A DNA stretch of 14,580 nt, taken from assembly GCA_947252915.1 (NCBI GenBank), contig CAMXWI010000004.1:1-14580 (forward strand), written 5' to 3'. This DNA is from an uncultured Lactobacillus sp. Lineage in GTDB: Bacteria > Bacillota > Bacilli > Lactobacillales > Lactobacillaceae. Positions 1 to 6,200 of this stretch are shown in pieces; position 1 is the first letter of the stretch, and each line of letters opens with the position of its first letter. Made by a program: the position numbers and the translations under genes. The notes beneath the pieces are model-generated. The model saw only the letters and a list, made by a program, of their open reading frames with translations, ran no database searches and was not told where the DNA came from.

Positions 1-889
1 TTTTAGTAGAACGGGCCAGTTTTTCGATCAATTCTTCTCCAGAGTTCATGGATGAATTGTCGTCGGAGTAAACTGCGATCGTATAGTCATTTTGATCTTT
101 GCCGCTAACGTAACCAATACTATTAACAATCCATTTGTCCGAATCATCCTGATCAAGCCAGCCGTTTTTCAGGGCGTAATTACTACTGCCGGCAGAAATT
201 CCCCATTGCTGTTCACTTTCCACATTTTTCATGAGGGATTGGATATAATTTTGTTCACTTTCCGTTAACTTATTGGAACTAAAGAAAATGTTGTTGAGTA
301 ATTTGATTTGGTCACTCGGTGTGGTGGTCGTCATTCCCCAAGCGCTTTCGGCATGGGTGTTGGTCATTTGAAATTGATTAAACGTATCTTGAAGACCATC
401 TGTGCCACCAAGGTAATCGTTAATGAGGGAAGTTGTAGAATCATTATCGGAATTTTCAATCATGGCTTTAGCATATTCACGTCCCTGACTATCCAAATCG
501 CCATAATTTTTAAGGAGAGTTCCCGCGAGGACAGCTACTTTAACGGTACTGGCGGTGTGGTATTGGTGTCTTGGGGTAGTGTTGTACATGTATGTTTCAC
601 CAGTCTTGGTGGAATATACGGCAATGGAAACATTGCTATCAACACCTTTGAGGTCCGCTTTCCATTGGTGGTTTAGTTGACTACTTAAACTAGTGGAACG
701 AAATAGATTGGGAACTATATTAATGGGGTTAGCATTTTTGGCTTGGGTGAGCGGATTGTGTCTTTGAAATATTAAGCCAACGTTGAGTAAGAGCGCAAAC
801 CCAATAAAGAGTAAGCTGACGATAATGGTTTTTTTATGAAATGTTCGACGTTGCTGATGTCGAATTTCTCGTCGTGATGGTTCACGCAA
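1..889 (-). CDS. Class A beta-lactamase-like serine hydrolase, membrane-anchored (3' end outside window)
   Basis: An open frame of 296 residues runs from a TTG at 889 leftward off the window edge with no stop. The TTG start is supported by AGGAGGG at 902-896 with a 6-base gap, and no in-frame ATG offers as good a site. Residues 1-19 are basic, 20-41 form one hydrophobic signal-anchor, and the rest should lie outside the membrane. The fold is indicated by HTASTVK (S114 and K117, the SxxK nucleophile and base), ENSDN (S147-D148-N149) and LKNG (K241-N242-G243, in place of KTG or KSG). TTTTP near residue 187 resembles the segment after the omega loop. I could not place the omega-loop Glu and Asn (ExxLN) that real penicillinases use for deacylation, so a cell-wall-related hydrolase or penicillin-binding role is as likely as drug resistance. 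Fold confident; function open. Confidence 0.85.
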   Translation of the reverse strand, partial: MREPSRREIRHQQRRTFHKKTIIVSLLFIGFALLLNVGLIFQRHNPLTQAKNANPINIVPNLFRSTSLSSQLNHQWKADLKGVDSNVSIAVYSTKTGETYMYNTTPRHQYHTASTVKVAVLAGTLLKNYGDLDSQGREYAKAMIENSDNDSTTSLINDYLGGTDGLQDTFNQFQMTNTHAESAWGMTTTTPSDQIKLLNNIFFSSNKLTESEQNYIQSLMKNVESEQQWGISAGSSNYALKNGWLDQDDSDKWIVNSIGYVSGKDQNDYTIAVYSDDNSSMNSGEELIEKLARSTK

Positions 890-1010
890 AATTGTCCCTC
901 CTGACCAGTAAAATGAGTAACATAATGAGCTTATCATAATTATCGGCCGATTTGTATGAAATAAATGTGAACAATTCATTTCAATCGTAGTAAGAGTGAT
1001 AATTAAATTG

Positions 1011-1078
1011 CTTTCTTTGAAATAATATCCACAACTGCTCGGAAAAGTTGTATAATTATTAATATTATTCAAAGAAAG
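1011..1078 (+). promoter_or_regulatory. yjeM promoter embedded in nested inverted repeats
   Basis: A consensus -10 box, TATAAT, lies at 1051-1056; the -35 is poor. An inner dyad, ACAACT at 1031-1036 and AGTTGT at 1046-1051, overlaps the -10. An outer dyad has arms at 1011-1027 (CTTTCTTTGAAATAATA) and 1063-1078 (TATTATTCAAAGAAAG), complementary over 16 positions with one extra A in the left arm. The right arm carries the weak AAAGAAAG ribosome site just before the yjeM ATG. As transcription should start near 1063, the outer arms cannot pair within the normal mRNA, so binding by a regulatory protein is the likelier role. Repeats and -10 are seen; regulation is inferred. Confidence 0.6.
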
Positions 1079-1088
1079 AAGTTTTGAC

Positions 1089-2579
1089 ATGGAAAAGAAA
1101 ACCACCCAAATTGGTTTGAGTGCCTTAGTATTGATGATCTTTTCATCAATCTTTGGCTTTAGTAATTCACTGACGGCCTTTTATCAAATGGGGTATGCCA
1201 GTATCATTTGGTACATCGTTACGGCGGTGCTTTTCTTCCTCCCATCTGCATTAATGTTTGCAGAATATGGGGCCTCGTTTAAGGCTGCTAAGGGGGGGAT
1301 TTTTTCTTGGTTACGGGGTTCCGTAAGTGAGAAAACAGCCTTTATTGGGACCTTCATTTGGCTTGCAGCGTGGGTTGTTTGGCTAGTCTCATCAACTCAA
1401 TACTTTTTAGTGTCGGATTCAACCATGATTTCAGGAACTGACCGCACCCAGACCTGGCGGTTGTTTGGGTTGCCCGCTAATGAGACTTTGGGGATTTTAG
1501 AAATTATTTTTATGATTGTCGTTACCTGGATTGCCTCTCGGGGAATTAATAAGATTGCTAAGATTGCTTCCGTTTGTGGGGTGGCAACCTTAGGAATTTC
1601 CGTGATTTTTATTTTGGCGAGTCTCTTATTATGGATGATGAATCATGGCCAACTAGCTGAACCAGTGACGGCACTGAGTTTAGTAAAATCACCTAACTAT
1701 GCCTTTGTTACACCAATTGCGGTTATTTCGTTCATTGTCTACGCCCTATTTGCTTATGGTGGTTTGGAAACAATGGCTGGTGTGATTGATTCCGTGAAGA
1801 AGCCAGAAAAGACTTTCCCTCGGGCATTAATCATTGCCATGATTATCATGACCTTGATTTATATTTTAACGATTTTCTTGTGTGGGGTGAGCGCTAACTG
1901 GGAACAGGTTTTAGGAAAGAGCCATGTTAACCTGGCCAATGTTGAGTATGTTTTGATTAATAATATGGGCTTGACGGTTGGTGCTAAACTCGGTTTAGGT
2001 CATTCCGGAGCAGTGATGCTCGGTCGGATTTTCTCCCAAATTACGGCGTTAAGTGATGTTTTAGGGGGCTTAGGAGCTGCTTTTGTGATGGTCTATTCAC
2101 CAATTAAATCCTTTATTGAAGGTTGTGATCCACGGCTTTTACCAAAGCGGCTTACAAAGATGAATGATGTGAATATGCCATCATTTGCAATGTGGTGCCA
2201 AGCCATCTTAGTCAGTGCAATTATTCTCTTTATTTCATTTGGTGGGAACGCAGCAACACAGTTTTATACCATTTTGACTGATATGATGAACGTTTCGTCA
2301 TCAGCACCATACCTGTTTTTGGTAGGGGCGTTCCCATTCTTTAAAATGAAAAAAGATTTAGATCGGCCGTTTGTCTTTTATAAGAGCATGACCTGGACGT
2401 GGGTTGTTTCCATCGTTGTTTGGTTGGTTGTGGCAGTCGGGATTCTCTTCACTTGTGTTGAACCAATCTTGGAAGGCCAATACGCGACTGCATTCTGGAC
2501 AGCGTTTGGTCCCGTCTTCTTTGGCATTATCGCTTGGGCATTCTACACCCACGCTGAGCATAAGAATATTTTAAATTAG
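1089..2579 (+). CDS. yjeM: YjeM-family amino acid permease (glutamate/GABA-type APC transporter)
   Basis: This 496-residue, very hydrophobic protein with about 12 membrane segments belongs to the amino acid-polyamine-organocation superfamily. It resembles E. coli YjeM (about 500 residues) along its length as I recall that protein: an N-terminal ILMIFxSxFGF-like segment, MGY near residue 34, ASRGINKIAKIA near 149-160, FAYGGLE near 222, GVSANWEQVL near 266, and DLDRPF near 422 before the last helices. YjeM proteins are assigned to the glutamate/GABA transporter group, but their substrate is not well established, so amino acid exchange is a family-level inference. The ATG has only a weak ribosome site (AAAGAAAG). 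No terminator is evident downstream, so the small ORF at 2588 is probably on the same transcript. The gene is divergent from the serine hydrolase. Confidence 0.88.
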   Translation: MEKKTTQIGLSALVLMIFSSIFGFSNSLTAFYQMGYASIIWYIVTAVLFFLPSALMFAEYGASFKAAKGGIFSWLRGSVSEKTAFIGTFIWLAAWVVWLVSSTQYFLVSDSTMISGTDRTQTWRLFGLPANETLGILEIIFMIVVTWIASRGINKIAKIASVCGVATLGISVIFILASLLLWMMNHGQLAEPVTALSLVKSPNYAFVTPIAVISFIVYALFAYGGLETMAGVIDSVKKPEKTFPRALIIAMIIMTLIYILTIFLCGVSANWEQVLGKSHVNLANVEYVLINNMGLTVGAKLGLGHSGAVMLGRIFSQITALSDVLGGLGAAFVMVYSPIKSFIEGCDPRLLPKRLTKMNDVNMPSFAMWCQAILVSAIILFISFGGNAATQFYTILTDMMNVSSSAPYLFLVGAFPFFKMKKDLDRPFVFYKSMTWTWVVSIVVWLVVAVGILFTCVEPILEGQYATAFWTAFGPVFFGIIAWAFYTHAEHKNILN

Positions 2580-2587
2580 ACGGATCG

Positions 2588-2752
2588 ATGCAGTTGAAAG
2601 AGTTTAAGGACCGATGCTTAAAAAATCTGTGGGCACTATTGGATCTCTTTGCACAAGAAAGCGACTTTATTAATGGCGATCGTCGTCGACAACTCCATGC
2701 TCAAGCGCAAAAGCAAGCTCAGGAGTCGCCTAAGCGTTCCAAAAAAGATTAA
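2588..2752 (+). CDS. Small orphan protein, 54 residues, downstream of yjeM
   Basis: An ATG-to-TAA frame of 54 residues starts 8 bp after the yjeM stop. It begins MQLKEFKDRCLKNLW, has a hydrophobic patch (LWALLDLFA, about residues 14-22), then a strongly basic, Gln-rich tail containing GDRRRQLHAQAQKQAQ and ending SKKD. It has no signal peptide or membrane helix and looks like a short amphipathic helix with a charged tail. There is no strong ribosome site, so translation would depend on coupling to yjeM. Its 3' end overlaps the convergent gene at 2730-3350 by 23 bp. I do not recognise a family. The spacing and sensible composition favour a real gene, but a chance ORF cannot be excluded. Confidence 0.45.
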   Translation: MQLKEFKDRCLKNLWALLDLFAQESDFINGDRRRQLHAQAQKQAQESPKRSKKD

Positions 2753-3350
2753 GTTCCGTTGGCGTTTGCGTTCGCGGATTGTGATCCCAAATGCTTTCTT
2801 CTAAATATTGATCAGCGACATCCCAGTAGAAATCTAATAGCTGTTGTCCACTTTCTGAGAGGAAGACGCGTTTGGTGGAATGCTGAATCACAAGCAATTG
2901 ATGTGTTAGCAGGAAGTCTAATGTGATGACGAGCGTTGGTGAAGTAATCGGCTGTTGATGATTCCAAAATTGTTCATTCCGATATTCAAGCGGGCAATCA
3001 TTAAATTGACCGAGTTTTTCAATCAGTGAGAGGGCAGCAAAGTGCTGATACGTTAATGGTATTCCTTGTCGGCGATGGCGTAGAAGCTGACGAAGTTGCT
3101 GAATTAGGGCCACGTCATGAGGATAGGATCGGAGATTGAATGAATAGAGATCGGGGTTTTTTTCCTGCCGGTCGTGAAATGCGAAGCGCAGTTGATACAG
3201 GAGATTTTCAAAGAGAATGTCAACGTATAAACTTTCACTAGATTTTGATTGATGAAAGCAGACCACTTGGTAGTCAGCATTGGGTAACGCTTGGTCAATA
3301 AGGTAGTGGATGGCTGATTGCCAATTAGCCTGGTCAACACTGTTCTTCAT
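2730..3350 (-). CDS. Unrecognised 206-residue cytoplasmic protein
   Basis: The frame runs from an ATG at 3350 with a strong ribosome site (GGGGAGG, 7 bases upstream) to a TAG at 2730, so it is probably translated. There is no signal peptide or membrane segment. Residues 25-60 look like alternating beta strands (YQVVCF, LYVDILF, YQLRFAF). Residues 75-115 are helical and rich in Gln, Arg and Leu (QQLRQLLRHRRQG). Residues 135-180 (TLVITLDFLLTHQLLVI, then RVFLSESGQQLLDFYW) have the look of a helix plus wing as in winged-helix proteins, but this is weak. It follows scrB on the same strand behind a terminator-like hairpin and may be expressed by readthrough. A family peculiar to lactobacilli is my guess. 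Confidence 0.75.
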   Translation of the reverse strand: MKNSVDQANWQSAIHYLIDQALPNADYQVVCFHQSKSSESLYVDILFENLLYQLRFAFHDRQEKNPDLYSFNLRSYPHDVALIQQLRQLLRHRRQGIPLTYQHFAALSLIEKLGQFNDCPLEYRNEQFWNHQQPITSPTLVITLDFLLTHQLLVIQHSTKRVFLSESGQQLLDFYWDVADQYLEESIWDHNPRTQTPTELNLFWNA

Positions 3351-3387
3351 TATTGTTCCTCCCCGTGAATTTAGCTATATTCTAAAT

Positions 3388-3420
3388 AATCCCCGTTCAC
3401 AAGTCACGTGAACGGGGATT
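3388..3420 (-). terminator. Hairpin terminator after scrB
   Basis: Perfect 13-bp arms, AATCCCCGTTCAC at 3388-3400 and GTGAACGGGGATT at 3408-3420, enclose a 7-base loop. On the minus strand, the direction of scrB, the hairpin follows the stop by 4 bases and its tail is a modest ATTATTT. The plus-strand tail (TTTTGTTT) is better, but no plus-strand gene ends close by. It probably gives partial termination of scrB, possibly in both directions. Confidence 0.75.
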
Positions 3421-3424
3421 TTGT

Positions 3425-4900
3425 TTAGATATTTTTAAGTTGATATAGACTTCCAGTCGCATTAATTGGTGTGGCAAACGCAATCTTCTGATGGTGCTGA
3501 TCAGCAAAGTAGCGAAGCGTCAGCACTTGCTGACCATCATTCACAAATATTTCAGCGAGTGAATGATCTAAGAAAATTTGTAATTTTAGATCCTGGTGAG
3601 CTGGTAACTTAATGGAACGAGTCGTACCATACTTTTCGGCAACTGCAGATCCAACTTTGGATCGATCGACGGTGAGTGTACCAGCATTCGTATCAAATTG
3701 GATTTGTAAACTAGCACTCAAATCTTCATTGGCGGCAAGGTGTAAGACACCTGTCTGATCAGCACTAATTGTCAGATTTAATTCACATTGTTGACCAGCA
3801 TGATCGTCAATGATGCTCGTATGATTGGAGAAAACTTTAGTGCCCTTTGGATCGCGGAGGTTGGTCATTGCTGCGACTGGTTGCTGGTAGAGCTGACCGT
3901 TACGGATGTGCAATTCCTTAACTTGACTCAAACAGTTTGCCCAAGTTTGATCATCGGTTGGATAACTGATGTCAGGGAGCCCTACCCAACTAATAGCATA
4001 AGCTGTGCCGTCCGGGGCGTTAAACGCCTGAGTAGCGTAGACATCAAAACCTTCATCCAGATTTACTGGGACTTGTGAACTACCCTTTAACGTAGCATTT
4101 TCAAAATCAAATTCATCCCCAATGATATAGGTGTTGGGGTAAATATTATCGTAATGGGTGATCTTCTGCTCTAATCCCTGCGGGCAGAAAATCAGGACAG
4201 CATGATCATCAATCATCACTAAGTTTGGGCATTCAATCATGTAGCCCATTGGATACGGAGTGAAATTAACCAAACCGACATCATGCCAGCCATCTTGCAA
4301 GTCATCGCTGGCCCAGAGTGCCAAATGGCCGGTTTCAGTTTTAGCATCCTGTGCTCCTAAGAGGGCATAGTACTTACCATCATGTTCTAGTAGTTGGGGA
4401 TCACGGAAGTGTTCACTAATGTAATCCGGATTCCGGAACAGGGGCTGTTTTAGTTTAGTAACCTGATTATTTTGGTTCATCCAAGCACCCAGTTGGAAAG
4501 GTGTTCGGTTCCAATCCTTATCACGGTGGTTACCGGTGTACATCAAAAATAGCCGATCGCCAATTTGCTTCGCAGATCCAGAGTAGGCACCATGGCTATC
4601 GTATTCATTATCAGGAGTGAGAGCTAAGCCACGGGAGTGCCAATGTACTAGATCGGTAGATTGCATGTGCATCCATGATTTAAGACCATGGGCAGCACCA
4701 AAAGGAAACGACTGGTAAAAAACGTGCCAGGCATGATTAAAGTATGAGAACCCGTTTGGATCATTTAGTAATCCAGAACTTGGCCGGATATGATACCGGA
4801 GTTGTTCAGGTGAATTATCAGCTGCTGCCTGCAAGTGAAGCAATTCGAGGGCCGAATATTGTTGGTAAGGGCGGTAGCGTTGTTCCCGTGTCCATTCCAT
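3425..4900 (-). CDS. scrB: Sucrose-6-phosphate hydrolase (GH32 family)
   Basis: A 491-residue cytoplasmic enzyme that hydrolyses sucrose-6-phosphate, the product of the phosphotransferase system, to glucose-6-phosphate and fructose. The three GH32 signatures are clear: LLNDPNG at 44-50 with nucleophile D47, FRDPQ with transition-state-stabilising D167, and IECPNL with acid/base E223. The N-terminal five-bladed beta-propeller is followed from about residue 340 by the C-terminal beta-sandwich (DHSLAEIFVNDG near 446). Length is normal for the family and there is no signal peptide, as expected for an intracellular enzyme. The ATG follows AAAGGAG by 8 bases. It is divergent from the alcohol dehydrogenase gene and lies in a module with scrA. 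A beta-fructosidase acting on fructo-oligosaccharides is a less likely alternative. Confidence 0.93.
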   Translation of the reverse strand: MEWTREQRYRPYQQYSALELLHLQAAADNSPEQLRYHIRPSSGLLNDPNGFSYFNHAWHVFYQSFPFGAAHGLKSWMHMQSTDLVHWHSRGLALTPDNEYDSHGAYSGSAKQIGDRLFLMYTGNHRDKDWNRTPFQLGAWMNQNNQVTKLKQPLFRNPDYISEHFRDPQLLEHDGKYYALLGAQDAKTETGHLALWASDDLQDGWHDVGLVNFTPYPMGYMIECPNLVMIDDHAVLIFCPQGLEQKITHYDNIYPNTYIIGDEFDFENATLKGSSQVPVNLDEGFDVYATQAFNAPDGTAYAISWVGLPDISYPTDDQTWANCLSQVKELHIRNGQLYQQPVAAMTNLRDPKGTKVFSNHTSIIDDHAGQQCELNLTISADQTGVLHLAANEDLSASLQIQFDTNAGTLTVDRSKVGSAVAEKYGTTRSIKLPAHQDLKLQIFLDHSLAEIFVNDGQQVLTLRYFADQHHQKIAFATPINATGSLYQLKNI

Positions 4901-4939
4901 AATAAGATCTCCTTTATGTAAGTGCTCTAAGATGGTTCT

Positions 4940-4968
4940 ATTTTAAAATGACGGCTGTTGACTGTCAA
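4940..4968 (-). promoter_or_regulatory. scrB promoter
   Basis: On the minus strand TTGACA (4968-4963) and TAAAAT (4945-4940) are separated by exactly 17 bp, about 40 bp upstream of the scrB ATG. The bases ACGTTTGACA around the -35 resemble ACGCTTGACA at the -35 of scrA. Most of that match is the -35 consensus itself, so a shared operator is only a hint. Confidence 0.75.
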
Positions 4969-4986
4969 ACGTCTAGCAAAAACAAA

Positions 4987-5016
4987 TTGATCATTATTTC
5001 ACAAAAGGATTACAAT
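4987..5016 (+). promoter_or_regulatory. Promoter of the alcohol dehydrogenase gene
   Basis: TTGATC at 4987-4992 and TACAAT at 5011-5016 have an 18-bp spacer and lie just upstream of the AAAGGAGA ribosome site (5031-5038) of the gene at 5049. It is back to back with the scrB promoter, whose -35 is about 20 bp away, so the two could be affected by the same bound regulator. Confidence 0.55.
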
Positions 5017-5048
5017 GAAGGTAAATTCGATAAAGGAGACGTTTAAGA

Positions 5049-6083
5049 ATGATGATTCCAAAAACAATGCGGGCTTGGGAAGTTACCACTCCGGGGCCAA
5101 TTGAACAAGAGCCGTGCCCACTGCAATTGGTTGAGAAGCCGGTCCCTGAACCACAGTCTGGAGAAGTTCTGGTTAAAATTTTAGCATGTGGAGTTTGTCA
5201 CACCGACTTACACGTTACCGAAGGCGACCTACCAGTTCATCGGCAGCATGTTACTCCCGGCCATGAAATTATTGGCCGGGTCGTTAAGCAGGGACCACAA
5301 ACTCAACGATTTACGATTGGTGACAAAATTGGAATTCCGTGGTTTAGAAAAGCGTGCGGGGTTTGCCGATTTTGTCGTTCCGGTCGGGAGAATTTGTGTC
5401 CCCATTCCATTTACACAGGATGGGATCATGATGGCGGTTATGCAGAGTATGTGACGGTTCCGGAGGGCTTTGCCTACCATCTGCCAGAGGATACTGATCC
5501 AGTTAAATCTGCACCATTGCTTTGTGCGGGAATTATTGGTTACCGTTCTTATCTACGCGCCAACGTACCAGCTGGTGGCACACTAGGCCTCTATGGATTT
5601 GGTGGTTCCGCACATTTAACTGCCCAGTTAGCAATTAAGCAGGGAATTGAAGTCCATGTTTTCACTCGTGGCCATGATGCCCAAAAATTTGCGTTGCAAT
5701 TAGGTTGTGCGTCTGCGCAAGGCGCCTATGATGATTCACCAGTTCAACTAGATTCCGCCATTATGTTTTCACCAGCTGGCGAGATGGTTCCCAATGCATT
5801 AGCCAACCTCGTTCCTGGAGGGACGCTTGCGTTAGCCGGCATTCACTTGAGCGATGTTCCAGAACTAAATTATCAGCAGCACCTTTTTCATGAAAAGAAC
5901 TTAACAAGTGTGGAAAGTAATACGCGCCGCGATGGGGAAGAATTTTTGAAGTTAGCCCATCGTTTGCACATTCAGCCAACGGTGACTGAATACCCGTTTG
6001 ACAAGGCTGATGAGGCATTGAGACGAGTTGCCAAGGGGAATATCGATGGGGCCTGTGTCCTGAAAATTAGTGAAGATCAGTAA
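5049..6083 (+). CDS. Zinc-dependent alcohol dehydrogenase (MDR superfamily)
   Basis: A 344-residue medium-chain dehydrogenase that should interconvert an alcohol and an aldehyde with a nicotinamide cofactor in the cytoplasm. The catalytic zinc ligands are C50 (GVCHTDLH), H72 (PGHE) and C159 (LLCAG). Four structural-zinc cysteines, C103, C106, C109 and C117, are all present. The Rossmann glycine motif is GLYGFGG (180-186). The second strand ends in FTRG with R207 where NAD-specific enzymes usually have Asp, which hints at NADPH preference. Length is normal. The strong AAAGGAGA site supports this ATG; the second codon is also ATG. No terminator precedes scrA, so readthrough into scrA is likely. 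The natural substrate is unknown; its position between scrB and scrA suggests a redox role during sucrose growth, but that is inference. Confidence 0.9.
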   Translation: MMIPKTMRAWEVTTPGPIEQEPCPLQLVEKPVPEPQSGEVLVKILACGVCHTDLHVTEGDLPVHRQHVTPGHEIIGRVVKQGPQTQRFTIGDKIGIPWFRKACGVCRFCRSGRENLCPHSIYTGWDHDGGYAEYVTVPEGFAYHLPEDTDPVKSAPLLCAGIIGYRSYLRANVPAGGTLGLYGFGGSAHLTAQLAIKQGIEVHVFTRGHDAQKFALQLGCASAQGAYDDSPVQLDSAIMFSPAGEMVPNALANLVPGGTLALAGIHLSDVPELNYQQHLFHEKNLTSVESNTRRDGEEFLKLAHRLHIQPTVTEYPFDKADEALRRVAKGNIDGACVLKISEDQ

Positions 6084-6108
6084 GGCTAAAAGAAAAATTG
6101 ATAAACGC

Positions 6109-6136
6109 TTGACATTTAATCTAAATCTAGTATTAT
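6109..6136 (+). promoter_or_regulatory. scrA promoter
   Basis: TTGACA at 6109-6114 and TATTAT at 6131-6136 are spaced by 16 bp, about 65 bp upstream of the scrA start. The -35 is embedded in AAACGCTTGACA, whose first 8 bases recur at 6149-6156 downstream of the expected transcription start. Confidence 0.8.
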
Positions 6137-6142
6137 CAAATG

Positions 6143-6168
6143 TGTAAAAAACGCTTACAATTTAAGCG
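6143..6168 (+). promoter_or_regulatory. Operator-like dyads downstream of the scrA promoter (ScrR- and/or CcpA-type)
   Basis: Two overlapping dyads are visible: TGTAA (6143-6147) with TTACA (6155-6159), and CGCTTA (6152-6157) with TAAGCG (6163-6168). Read on the minus strand, TGTAAGCGTTTTTT (6159-6146) matches a 14-bp cre box except for the final CA. The position just after the transcription start, and a second AAACGCTT at 6103-6110 on the -35, suit repression by a LacI-family protein such as ScrR. No such regulator gene is in the window. Confidence 0.55.
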
Positions 6169-6200
6169 CAAATATCTAGATGAGATAGGGAGTAATGCTC

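Noticed and set aside
308..676. 122-residue plus-strand ORF
   Set aside because: It lies wholly antisense to the serine hydrolase frame, which has clear catalytic motifs, and has no ribosome site or recognisable domain.
942..951. Palindrome ATCGGCCGAT in the serine hydrolase-yjeM gap
   Set aside because: It is short and isolated; no good promoter was found beside it, so I would not call it an operator.
2358..2561. Antisense ORF within yjeM with several cysteines
   Set aside because: It is a shadow of the yjeM frame without a ribosome site; the cysteine spacing does not form a zinc finger.
6195..6200. Two-codon earlier ATG for scrA
   Set aside because: It is only 2 bases from AGGGAG, too close for initiation; the ATG at 6201 is 8 bases away.
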